Assembly (NCBI GenBank): GCA_937943045.1
Contig: CALEBN010000041.1
Span: 44,394-108,393, forward strand
Reading direction: 5' to 3'
DNA: 64,000 nt
From: an uncultured Collinsella sp.
GTDB taxonomy: Bacteria; Actinomycetota; Coriobacteriia; Coriobacteriales; Coriobacteriaceae
The notes under the pieces were generated by a model. That model saw only the letters and a program-made list of their open reading frames with translations, ran no database searches and was not told the origin of the DNA. Shown in pieces: positions 38,378 through 47,600 of this stretch (position 1 is the stretch's first letter; each line of letters opens with the position of its first letter). The position numbers were made by a program, and so were the translations under genes.

Positions 38378-39513
38378 AAAGGCTTTCGCTGCAATGGCGC
38401 ATAACGATTATGACGGCACTGCTCACGTGTGCGGCGTGCGTGCTGACGAACTGCCTGGTCGGCTATACGGGCATGCGCTATATGGATGCCATCGGCAGTG
38501 ACATCTCGGCCTTTAACGCTGCCGGCGCGGATTCGCCCCAGGTGTTCGACCCAACGAAAACGGCCCTCGATGACAAGGTCACAATCGTCGTAAACGACGC
38601 ACAGGAGTCTTTTGGCACGACAGCCTGGTACATCACGGCTGGAGTCACACTCCTTGGCGGCGCGCTGGCATACTTTGTGAGCGGTCGTGCGCTCAAACCG
38701 CTACGGGCTTTTGCAGCCCAGGTTGAGCGTGTGCAGCCTGACAACCTAAGCGAAATCAGACTCAGTGAAGATGTGCCCACCGAGCTACAACGATGCAGCG
38801 CCTCTTTCAACGACATGATCTCCCGTCTTGGCGAAGGGTTCTCTGCACAGCGTCAGTTTACCGGCAACGCCGCACACGAGCTGCGCACCCCGCTCGCCCT
38901 TATGCAAGCACAGATTGAACTATTCATCTCCGAGCACTCCGGTTTGCAACCCGAAACAGCCGAGCTGCTCGGCCTGCTACAAGAACAAACCGAGCGCATG
39001 TCTCGAATGACCAAGGTATTGCTCGAGATGAGCGAGCTCCGCAGCGTTCTTTGCGAGGACGATGTGGAACTTGGTCCCTTGTCCGAAGAGGTCCTCACCG
39101 ACCTTGCGCCACTTGCCGAAAATAAGGGCATAGCCCTCAATTGTGCTGGAGACGCTTTAGTAATCGGGAGCGACACGCTCCTCTATCGGCTGGTGTTTAA
39201 CCTGGTCGAAAATGCCATCCGTTACAGCCACCCCGGCTCGACTGTCAACGTCTCCATCAGCGACAGCGACAGCCACGTGCTCCTGCGAGTCAAAGATGAG
39301 GGCCCGGGAATACCCAAGCAGTACCGAGAGAGCATCTTCCAGCCGTTCTTTCGTCTAGACAAATCCCGCAGCAGGGCATACGGCGGCGCAGGACTCGGGC
39401 TAGCGCTTGTTTGGGAGATTGCAGCGCTTCACGGTGGCACGGTAGAGGTCGAAACAAGTTCCGAGAACGGGACCGTGATGCTCGTGACCCTCTCAAAGGG
39501 GGCCACCACGTGA
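38374..39513 (+). CDS. sensor histidine kinase
   Basis: A 379-residue membrane kinase: helix 1 (MTALLTCAACVLTNCLVGYTG), a short external loop of about 60 residues, helix 2 near residue 90 (ITAGVTLLGGALAYFVS), HAMP, HisKA with His168 in AAHELRTPLAL, and HATPase (NLVENAIRYSH, DEGPGIP, GGAGLGLALVW). It pairs with the upstream OmpR-type regulator, overlapping it by four bases. The small extracytoplasmic loop suggests it senses membrane state or another protein. The DNA downstream is decayed. Confidence 0.93.
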   Translation: MKRLSLQWRITIMTALLTCAACVLTNCLVGYTGMRYMDAIGSDISAFNAAGADSPQVFDPTKTALDDKVTIVVNDAQESFGTTAWYITAGVTLLGGALAYFVSGRALKPLRAFAAQVERVQPDNLSEIRLSEDVPTELQRCSASFNDMISRLGEGFSAQRQFTGNAAHELRTPLALMQAQIELFISEHSGLQPETAELLGLLQEQTERMSRMTKVLLEMSELRSVLCEDDVELGPLSEEVLTDLAPLAENKGIALNCAGDALVIGSDTLLYRLVFNLVENAIRYSHPGSTVNVSISDSDSHVLLRVKDEGPGIPKQYRESIFQPFFRLDKSRSRAYGGAGLGLALVWEIAALHGGTVEVETSSENGTVMLVTLSKGATT

Positions 39514-39543
39514 TCCGACTGTCCAGGAATCCCACTCGACATT

Positions 39544-40011
39544 GTGAAACGCGTCCCAAAACTTGGACATGAGAAATGGGAGACAGTTCGCATCTATGCC
39601 GAGGACGAAGTCCTGGCGGGGATTCAGGATGCGCAGAGGAAGCTTACGGCAGCAAACCCCGACAGAGTCGTGACCGTCGGCGGCAACTGTATGGTGTCGC
39701 TTGCCCTCTTCGATTACCTGCACGGGAAATACGAGAACGTTGGAATCGTCTGGATCTATGCGCATCCGGATGTATCCACGCTGAATGATGGCTACCCCAA
39801 CGCTCACGCCATGGTACTTGGCAGCCTTTTGGAACAGGGTGCACCGCAACTCGTTTCGCGGATGCGGCATCCGGTGTTTAAGCCGAGCGATCTCCTGCAT
39901 GTCGGGCTACAGCAGCTCCACGACTATCAGGAGGTTTGCTTAAACAAGCATAGGTGTTGCGGTTTTAGCCGATGTCCTCATGGAGGAAAACGACATGCTG
40001 GGTCTGTCTGA
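39544..40011 (+). pseudogene. arginase/agmatinase family remnant
   Basis: A 155-codon frame resembles the middle of ureohydrolases: VTVGGNCMVSLALFDYL stands where the metal-binding GGDHS segment is expected and WIYAHPDVSTLNDGYPNAHAM where DAHPD is expected, with Tyr in place of the first Asp. Both termini are missing and the reading frame becomes unrelated after about 39940 (CLNKHRCCGF). It is therefore a degraded arginase-like gene. It lies next to another pseudogene fragment. Confidence 0.6.
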
Positions 40012-40059
40012 TTAAAGTCCAACAGTTTCCATGAGGCATCTAGCGCGGTAAAAGCTAAA

Positions 40060-40302
40060 GACACGGGAGGCCCCAAACTGTCAACCATCTTTACGGGTGC
40101 AAGGGAAACGGGCAAGACAGCCCCCCTCTCGCTCCTATCCGAAACGGCGCTTGAACACGGCTGGATTGCAGCGAATGTCTCCGCCATGCCCGGCATGCTC
40201 GAAGATATCATCGAGCACACAAAGGAGGCCGCAGGCCGTTACCTCTCGCAGCCCCATACACGCGTGAGCGGAGTTCAAGTTGGGCAGCGGGGCGGTTTAG
40301 CG
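40060..40302 (+). pseudogene. fragment of the AAA ATPase gene found intact at 55152
   Basis: The reading LSTIFTGARETGKTAPLSLL, ETALEHGWIAANVSAMPGML and IIEHTKEAAGRYLSQPH corresponds to residues 42-110 of the ATPase at 55152-56246. The Walker A loop has Glu instead of Gly (GARETGKT). Both ends are truncated. The 240 bases that follow (to 40541) hold nothing I can assign. Confidence 0.8.
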
Positions 40303-40541
40303 CGCCAATATAATCAAATCGTGCACTTCCATAGCCTCTCGTCTACGTGGTGTACCGTCGTCTCCCCTTTTATCAGAGTTGGGCGATTTTCAGGCACCCG
40401 AGCTGAACTCAAATTGAACTCAACGATGCCTTATCGGTCGAGGGCGTCCTAGCGAGAATATACAGAGGCGCACATTTCGCAGGGAACCTCCCATTCGTTA
40501 TCATATCGGGATGCTGTCAAGGCAGCGTCAATGCGTTCGAC

Positions 40542-41225
40542 CTACACCTTCTCGCTTTTCGAGGCCTCGTCTGCAGGACCATCGGAATCGATACGGAATC
40601 GATCGGCATACCATTCATCCGAAGCAATCACCTTATGGAGCATCTGGAGATGCAGGTCGACATAGTGGCAGAACGCCTTGCCGCATTCCACGAGAGGCGC
40701 ATTGTTTCTCTCGTTGGGCTCGGCTCCAAAATTAAACTCGACCTCATAGCCCTCCCCAGGCACACCCATGCTCGGCAGAATATCAATGGAGAAGTGGACG
40801 AATCCAGACGTCACCTTGTATACATCTTTTACCTTTGGATCGAACTTCTCGAGTAAGTCTTGAAGTCTTCCATCGGACATCTTCTCACCCGAGAAATCTT
40901 TCAGCTTGTTCACAGGCACACCTTGAAACACCTGCTTGAGAAAGTCATCCTGGTCTTCGGCGGCGAATAATGCGAATGTCCGCAGGCAGACTCCAACCTG
41001 TGCGCGGAGAAGCTGGGCGACGCAAACAAGATTCCTCGACTCGAGCATGGAGATGAATCCGTCTATCAGTCTCATCGCATACTCAGAGGAGGATGCCAGA
41101 TATAGATCCCATTGGGTAAAGTCGCCGTTCATGAAGGGAATCACTGCATTGCGCTCGGCGACTCTCAAGGCACTCAGGCTTTGTTCTATTTTCTCAGCTT
41201 CTTGTTTGAACTGTTCGCTATCCAA
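40542..41225 (-). CDS. hypothetical protein
   Basis: A 227-residue soluble protein I do not recognise. The N-terminal third is helical (SEQFKQEAEKIEQSLSAL), the middle has LLRAQVGVCLRTFALFAAED and the segment VTSGFVHFSIDILPSMG, then an acidic tail (SDGPADEASKSEKV). No membrane segment or catalytic motif stands out. It begins with TTG at 41225 with GGGGG upstream; no better start is visible. It lies in a region of gene remnants and may be a recent acquisition. Confidence 0.55.
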   Translation of the reverse strand: MDSEQFKQEAEKIEQSLSALRVAERNAVIPFMNGDFTQWDLYLASSSEYAMRLIDGFISMLESRNLVCVAQLLRAQVGVCLRTFALFAAEDQDDFLKQVFQGVPVNKLKDFSGEKMSDGRLQDLLEKFDPKVKDVYKVTSGFVHFSIDILPSMGVPGEGYEVEFNFGAEPNERNNAPLVECGKAFCHYVDLHLQMLHKVIASDEWYADRFRIDSDGPADEASKSEKV

Positions 41226-41638
41226 AATGCCCCCAAATGCCGGCTTCTCAACAAATCAAAAAAGCAAGAGAGACAGAGATTAGGTTCCTGCTCCACTGAA
41301 CCCGCGTTTCCAGTCGAGACACTCCTCCTCGAAGATCTCCCCAGAGTCCCGTCTCTCGCGCCCCTCACGGAACTGTCCATATCAGTGTAGCCAATCCAAG
41401 CACAGCCCCACCGCACGGTCCAGTCGCTTCCGGTCCTGCGTGACCCCGTGAAGGCGGAAGGGCGTGGTTGTCGTCATCGCGTTCCTTTCTCCTCGTACCT
41501 TTTTGGGCATGCGTCACGGGCCCCCGCGCGGCGCTGAGAGCGAATCGGCGCAGGCTTGGGGCCAGTTGCGTAGAGGTTGAGGTTCGGGTTTCGCCGGCTT
41601 ACGCAGCTTGGCGGGCAGAGCGCCCGGGCTCGCTGCGC
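41226..41638. other. mostly gene-free stretch
   Basis: Apart from the 31-codon frame at 41382-41477, I see no gene. The bases 41478-41638 continue from the truncated DUF4097-like gene without an open frame of their own that I can recognise. Confidence 0.4.
41382..41477 (-). CDS. small ORF, 31 residues, unknown
   Basis: MTTTTPFRLHGVTQDRKRLD followed by RAVGLCLDWLH. It has an excellent ribosome site (GAGGAGAAAGGA) 6 bases before the ATG, which is the main reason to list it. It may be the remaining start of a longer deleted gene. Confidence 0.3.
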   Translation of the reverse strand: MTTTTPFRLHGVTQDRKRLDRAVGLCLDWLH

Positions 41639-41893
41639 CTAGGGCGCGGCGGGATCCGCGACGCCGGAGGTGTCGATCTCGCCCAGATTGGCGAGCTGGC
41701 TGATGAACGGGATACTCTCGTGTTCGTCCACCTCGACGCCGCCGAGCACGATGGTGCTGTCGCGCGTGTCGATGTGGGTTGTGAACACGGCCGGGTCGAA
41801 GCCCGAAGCGATAAAGCCAATGCCCGCGAGGACAACACCCGCGGCAACGAGCCCGCCCGCCACGGCGAGGTAGATCTTCTTCGCGCTGGTCAT
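41639..41893 (-). CDS. DUF4097-like membrane protein, apparently truncated
   Basis: An 84-residue product: a membrane helix (IYLAVAGGLVAAGVVLAGIGFIASGFD) and then about 45 residues (STIVLGGVEVDEHESIPF) before a stop. In the PadR-DUF1700-DUF4097 operons of other bacteria the third protein continues into a beta-rich domain of about 200 residues; here it is missing, so this is likely a truncated copy. The ATG at 41893 has GGAG 8 bases upstream. It is last in the operon. Confidence 0.55.
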   Translation of the reverse strand: MTSAKKIYLAVAGGLVAAGVVLAGIGFIASGFDPAVFTTHIDTRDSTIVLGGVEVDEHESIPFISQLANLGEIDTSGVADPAAP

Positions 41894-41908
41894 GGTACTC
41901 ACTCCTTT

Positions 41909-42532
41909 CTACGCTGCGAGGTGCGCGGCAGCGCCGCCTTTCTCGCCCCTGTTCTTCCAGAAGGGCGAGGCGGCCTTCCTCGCCCAGAGCGCCGAGAGGC
42001 GCGCAATTTGTTTTGAGGCGGCCCAAGCGCCAGCACCAACGAAGAGAGCCACGCCGACGAGGCCGAGCCCCACGCCCGCCGAGGCGAGGGCGTACGGGAA
42101 GTGGCCGATGGTGACGCCGCTTACGGCAAGCAGGAGCCCAACTATGCCCGCGCCCCCGAGTGCCGCCGCGACGATCCACACGCAGAGCGCCAGCACCCAG
42201 ATGCAGATATAGACCGTGACGGCCACGGCGGCGAAGGCGGCGAGCAGCGGCACCCACACCGGGGAGCCCACGATGGCCAGCACCCACAGCAGCGCGGTGC
42301 TGCGCCGGCGCGTCCTCGCGATTGCGCGCGGCACGGCGGGCAGGTCGTCGAGCGTGGCCTCCGCCACCTCGCCGGGCGTGCCCATGGCGGCCACGGCCTC
42401 CTCCTCGCTCATACCGTCCTCCATGCGGTCGGCGATGGCCTCCGCGTAGAAAGCCTTGGTCTCCTCCACCTGCTCGGCCGGAAGGCAGGAGAGCAGCTCG
42501 CCCAGCCGGCCCAGGAACTCATCGCGCGTCAT
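41909..42532 (-). CDS. DUF1700 (HAAS) domain membrane protein
   Basis: A 207-residue protein with the HAAS domain at the N-terminus (MTRDEFLGRLGELLSCLPAE, then EETKAFYAEAIADRMEDGMSEEEAVAAMGTP) followed by three or four hydrophobic helices. These proteins accompany PadR regulators and probably act as membrane partners in cell-envelope stress control. The ATG at 42532 has AGGAGG 6 bases upstream and overlaps the padR coding end by 14 bases. The extension to 42547 is not supported by a ribosome site. Confidence 0.85.
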   Translation of the reverse strand: MTRDEFLGRLGELLSCLPAEQVEETKAFYAEAIADRMEDGMSEEEAVAAMGTPGEVAEATLDDLPAVPRAIARTRRRSTALLWVLAIVGSPVWVPLLAAFAAVAVTVYICIWVLALCVWIVAAALGGAGIVGLLLAVSGVTIGHFPYALASAGVGLGLVGVALFVGAGAWAASKQIARLSALWARKAASPFWKNRGEKGGAAAHLAA

Positions 42533-42839
42533 GGTGCGCCTCCTCAACGTATGCGTAAATCTCCCGTACGGACGGCCACTCGGCCAGGAACTCCTCGATG
42601 CGCGCTCGCCCGTCGTCCGTGATGCGGTAGTACCGGCGCAGCCGCCCGTTGTGCTCGGCGGAGCGCGCCGTGATGCATCCGGCCTTCTCCAGGCGCTTGA
42701 GCAGCGGGTAGAGCGTCGACTCCGTGAGCCCCATGCTCGCCGGTACGTCCTTCACAATCTGGTAGCCGTAGGACTCCTCGCCGGAGACGGCCGCGAGCAC
42801 GCAGGCCTCCAGGAAGCCGCGCTTCATCTGTGCCTCCAT
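42519..42839 (-). CDS. PadR family transcriptional regulator
   Basis: A 106-residue PadR regulator with winged helix (RGFLEACVLAAVSGEESYGYQIV and LTESTLYPLLKRLEKAGCI) and the beta-wing GRLRRYYRIT. PadR proteins usually repress their own operon and respond to phenolics or drugs. The ATG at 42839 follows AGGAGG by 7 bases. It is the first gene of a three-gene operon with the DUF1700 and DUF4097-like genes. The promoter region has TATACTATGCTATACACACTA, possibly containing its operator. Confidence 0.88.
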   Translation of the reverse strand: MEAQMKRGFLEACVLAAVSGEESYGYQIVKDVPASMGLTESTLYPLLKRLEKAGCITARSAEHNGRLRRYYRITDDGRARIEEFLAEWPSVREIYAYVEEAHHDAR

Positions 42840-43496
42840 CCGCACACCTCCTCTCGTCATATACTATGCTATACACACTATACGATGCAAGGTATTAGAC
42901 GTCAACTCTCATCGCGAAGATTCTCCGGCCCCTGCGCGCTGCGAACGTGATATCGCGGGGCGGTTGGCATTATGCATGAAACGTCAAGTAACGCTCTTTT
43001 GATCCACTTCCACTCGGCCCCATATGCCCTGTACAACACCCCCCTTCAACCTTGGGTTCAAGGGAGCCGCTAGGCTGGGCGTGCCGGACGGTAAGGTCCT
43101 GGACGCGATGGTGGACTTCTCCGATGCCATAGGGGTCATGGGTCTACGCCGATGGAGGCCCACGCACGCGGCAGGGCTCGCCCGTCACCGCTGGTCGCCG
43201 GACGGTCCCCACGCCCCGCTCGCCAACGCGCAGGCGACAGCAGCAGTCCAGCGCTAGCTGGAGACGCCGGAATGCCCAGAAGATGCGTTTCCCATCACTG
43301 CGACAGAGCTTTTTGCAGGGGTGGCAATTTTTCCTAATATCGAGGTCAGCTTGGCTTCGGTAGCCACCTTGAGAGCATCGCCAATAGACTCTTCCTTTAT
43401 GCGTTCGACATAATCGTAGGCAATGCCCAACAATTCCAGTCCCGAGCAACAGGAGTACAATTGTCGCTATAGTTGCCAGCTGTTGGGAGATGGAAG
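42840..43496. other. intergenic region with possible gene remnants
   Basis: A frame 43024-43257 reads FKGAARLGVPDGKVLDAMVD and looks protein-like, and a frame 42972-43070 upstream of it reads ALLIHFHSAPYALYN, as if a frameshifted gene. A minus-strand frame 43254-43460 contains AKLTSILGKIATPAK. I can name none of them. The region ends with the ribosome site of the LuxR gene. Confidence 0.3.
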
Positions 43497-44501
43497 ATGG
43501 ACTGCGATGGCTACCCGCGCATTCCCATGCCGTTGATGTGCACTGCCTTTGTGCCGGGCCAGATTGACGCTGCGGTTGCAGGCATTTCCGACCCCGATTC
43601 ACGCACCATCGCCACGGCAGAAGCGCTGTACTTTCGCGGACAGGCCACGCTCGCCGCCGAGACAGCACGCCCCTATCTTGACGCCACCGACCCCGCACTG
43701 CGCTATTCCGCATGCTTTATCTGCGGATATGCCAGTCTGTCGCTCAACCGTATCGCCGATGCCCGCCGTTGCCTTGCGGGCATCCTCGATACGCCACCTG
43801 ACGAGGAATCGCCTGCCGTCCACGCCATGCATATCCTGTTCGCCTCCGCCGCGAGCGTCCTGCTGCACTTGCCTTCCCCGTATTCCGCCGAAGAGTTTTA
43901 TCCGCTTGCGGCGCATCTGCCCGAAGGTCTGCGCTTGTTCGCCAGCTACGTGATGGCGCATGCCCTGTACCTGCGCGGCGAATATGGCCGCAGTCTCGGC
44001 ATGGCAGAAAACGCCCTGATCATGAAACAGGGAAGCTATCCCATCTCGGAGCTATTCCTGCACTTGTCGGCTTCTATGGCATGCATGAGCCTCAAGGACA
44101 TCGACGCCGCAAAAACGCACTTCGGAGCCGCTTGGAACATTGCGTGCCCCGACGGCCTTATCGAGCTCATTGGCGAGCACCACGGCCTTTTACAGGGGCT
44201 CATCGAGGCGTGCCTAAAAACGCAATACCCTGACGACTTCGCGAGCATCATCGAGATCACGTACCGCTTCAGCTACGGCTGGCGGCGCATCCACAACCCC
44301 GATTCGGGCGAGGACGTGGCCGACGATCTAACGACCACGGAATTCACCATGGCCATGCTCGCCTGCCGCGGATGGACCAACGCCGAAATCGCACGCCATA
44401 TGGGAGTATCGCCGGGCACCGTTAAAAACCGCCTATCCGGCGTATACGCAAAGCTTGGCATCGGCACACGCGCCGAGCTGGTCGCCCACATGTTGCGCTA
44501 G
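43497..44501 (+). CDS. LuxR family transcriptional regulator with tetratricopeptide-like body
   Basis: A 334-residue regulator. The C-terminal 65 residues are a LuxR-type helix-turn-helix (LACRGWTNAEIARHMGVSPGTVKNRLSGVYAKLGIGTR). The rest is helical, with repeats reminiscent of MalT tetratricopeptides (ALYFRGQATLAAETA, YLRGEYGRSLGMAENAL). No nucleotide-binding motif is present, so it differs from full MalT. GGGAGATGGAAG precedes the ATG at 43497. The giant surface protein gene starts 158 bases downstream on the same strand and is the obvious target (inference). An 8-bp hairpin (CGAAAGCG / CGCTTTCG) at 44523-44552 lies between them. Confidence 0.85.
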   Translation: MDCDGYPRIPMPLMCTAFVPGQIDAAVAGISDPDSRTIATAEALYFRGQATLAAETARPYLDATDPALRYSACFICGYASLSLNRIADARRCLAGILDTPPDEESPAVHAMHILFASAASVLLHLPSPYSAEEFYPLAAHLPEGLRLFASYVMAHALYLRGEYGRSLGMAENALIMKQGSYPISELFLHLSASMACMSLKDIDAAKTHFGAAWNIACPDGLIELIGEHHGLLQGLIEACLKTQYPDDFASIIEITYRFSYGWRRIHNPDSGEDVADDLTTTEFTMAMLACRGWTNAEIARHMGVSPGTVKNRLSGVYAKLGIGTRAELVAHMLR

Positions 44502-44658
44502 CGGCCAGACTGTCCGTCGTATCGAAAGCGCTCCAGGGGTCTGACGCTTTCGCGCGCTCAAATTGGACATTTTGGTCATCGAACGGCACTACCGCCACGA
44601 GGCGCCTTCTCGCAAAATTGGATTATTTCCACCGATACCTGCGGGATGGGAGCCCAAG

Positions 44659-47600
44659 ATGCTTGATCGCCGTTCGTTACTTGTTGCTGGAGCGTCCTCG
44701 CTAGCGAGCATTATGTTGCCTCGCGTGCCGGGAAGCGCAAACGCCTTCATATTGCCGTTCGCGCCCACCGCGGCCTATGCCGACGAAGAGGACCCCTTCA
44801 AGGTGCTCGTTCTCTCGCGCACCATGTTTGGTGTGGTCGTGGTCGACGTCGCCAACAAGAATATGCCCATCGCGGGTGTCCAGGTCACGCTCACGTCGCG
44901 CTATGCCGCAGGCAAGCAGCTCACCGCCACTACCGACGACGAGGGTACGGCTATCTTTGAGGTCGCCCCTCTTTCGGAAGGCTACGTGGACGAGGCAACG
45001 CTTCTCGACGCGTACGACTTTAACGGCGGCATCTCCATTAGCATGGCGGGCTACCGTGATGTCGAGATTCCCCTTGCGCGTATTCAGGGCGGCACCGCCA
45101 TAACCGCGCCCACGCGTCCGCTTTCCGACGGCAAGCCGTACTTTCGACAGCTCACGTTCGACGAATGGGACATCCAGTACGCCGACGCCACGTTTATGGC
45201 AATGCCAGCGGACGAAGCAGCAAACGATCAGCCCGACACGCACGCTTTTACCGTGCAGGCCCATCTGCCGCAGGGCGGGCAGGCAACGTTGCATATCAAT
45301 AAAGTGATGCCCGCTGCGGGCAGCTCATCCGAAACCGTCACGCAGATTGGCCAAGTCAAGGCCAGCGCATCGGGTTCGGACAATCTGGCGACGTTCACAC
45401 TCGAAGACAAGTTCCTCGATGCAGCGTCGAGCCTTCTGGAAGAAGGATGCAAGCTGCGCTTTGTCCTCGACTACCAGGGCAAAACCTACACGCTCTCCTC
45501 CCCCATGGCCGTTGCTACCGCGCCGGCGGCAAAGGCGGAATCCGGATCGACCACTATCGTCCCCACCACCATGGACCAAGAGATCACTCCGTTTGATTTC
45601 CCCGCAGCGTTTCCCGGCATCGGCGGCAATAAGTTCACGTGTTGGATGCCCACATTTCCGATTCTCTTCGATTTCTCGTTTGCTGGATACGTGCTGTTCG
45701 GCGGAGGATACAAACCAGCCAGCTATATGAACGATTCGGGCAACCCTGATCCGGAATACTGGAAGAAATCGCCGCGCGAGTCGGGCGCCAAGCAGGCAAA
45801 CCGCTACCTCGACGAGATGGAGGGGAAGTGGAATCAGTACAAAAGTATGAGTGCCGGTTCGGGCACCGATCCAAGAAACACCAAGCTCCTTCGCCACCAT
45901 TGCACGCCGCTGTTCACGATGGATATCGCCACGCAGCTGTACGGCTCGCTCGCCTACGATTGGGTGGGCAAAACCTGGGGTAACAACAACGACCCCGCAT
46001 ACGGCAATATTAAGGCCCTCTTCCAGGTAAGAACCGACCTCAATTGGACCGAGCAGTTTACCTTGGGGCCGGTGCCCTTTTTCCTAAACGTCAACCCCTG
46101 GGTGCTGGCAAAACTGGCGCTCGCCGTGGGTGCCCACACGCACGGCAGCGGCGCGGCGTTTTTTAAAAACATTTCGCTCGACTATTCAAACACCTCGGGC
46201 TCGTTCACCATCCAGATCGGGCTTGCCGTCACCTTTGGCGCCGGCGTTGCAGGCGTCGCTTCGTCTGCCGTGCGCGGCGCCGCATCCCTCACGCTGTTCA
46301 TTGGGTACGAGAAGGCAGATGGACACCAGCTTCCGCGACTGCGCGTAGGTGCAGACGTCGATGTCGATGTGATACTCCAGTTCGTAATGTTCAAGTGGAC
46401 CACCAAGGCTTGGTCGGGGTCGTGGCCCACACTCATCGATTCGTGGAATATGTCGGTGAACAATGGCGACCAGTATGTGCTCCAGCGCTCTGAGCTCGCA
46501 TTGGGTGGAGATACGCCTTATACGCTGGATGCCCGCTTCGGCTCGGCCGGCAACATTGAGGCGGGCGGCGTGCCGCAATTTATCGCATCGGCCACCATCG
46601 TCACCAACGCCGAGCTGCTCGCACGCGCCGAGGTTAAAGCCACTGCAAGGAATGTCGCGCCTACCGTACGCGATTGGGACCGGTCGGTCACGCGCATTGA
46701 GCTCGAGGCGGATGTAGAAAGCGACGACACGGGACAGATCGAGCACTTCGTCCACGCACTGATGGAAAACGACGAAAACGCCGCGCCGATGTATGAGTAC
46801 ACCTACATCGGTCAGGCAACGAACGCCGTTGCGGACCCCAACGCCAATTCTGCCGGCGTGTCGGAGGACGAGCGTGGCGGCATCAAACCCTCGAGCGACA
46901 ACGTGCTGTTTGCTGGCGTGCTCAGCGAAGCCCACATGAAGCTGGCAATGATTGCCGACGTAGAATGCCTGTTCCGTATCGCCTCGGTGCGCTACGGCGA
47001 CAATGGCCGCTCGCGCCTGGTGGTACACACAAAGGCAAACGGCACGTGGTCCGCTCCCACGCCCGTGGACTTTCCCCTTGGGTTTGGCGAGGGCGACGTG
47101 GAGCGCGACGGCATATACGATTACGACTTCGACGTGGTGGAATATACGGACGGAAGAGGAAACCAGGACGCCTACGTGCTGCTGGTCTCGGGCGAGCGCC
47201 CCGCCGGCGACAACACCCATTTCGATACGGCGAGCACATCCGGCATACTGTCCGTTGTGCGCCTGCGCATAAGCAATGACGGAGTTCGTGTGATATCGCA
47301 CACGTCGTGGCGCAGCATCTCGCGCGGCCGCCTTCAGGAGGATGGCTACCATTGCCTGCAGTGCCCACGCATCACGGTGGGCAAGACACTTGTCGACGGA
47401 CGTCTGTCGGGCGTCTACCTCCACCGCCACGGAGCCACCGCAGAGAAGGCGCTCGGCAGCGAGGCCGAGGTTGCGCTGGAGTGCTTTACCCTGTGGTCGG
47501 ATGATTTGGGCGACAGTCTCACGTTCCGTCAGGTCCTCCGCTTTCCGCAGGCACCGTCGAGCATCGAGCTCGGCACGCCCGAGAATCTCAATGGCAAAAT

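Noticed and set aside
43254..43460. 68-codon minus-strand frame
   Set aside because: It reads partly protein-like but starts with TTG without a ribosome site and matches nothing I can name; listed only as possible remnant.
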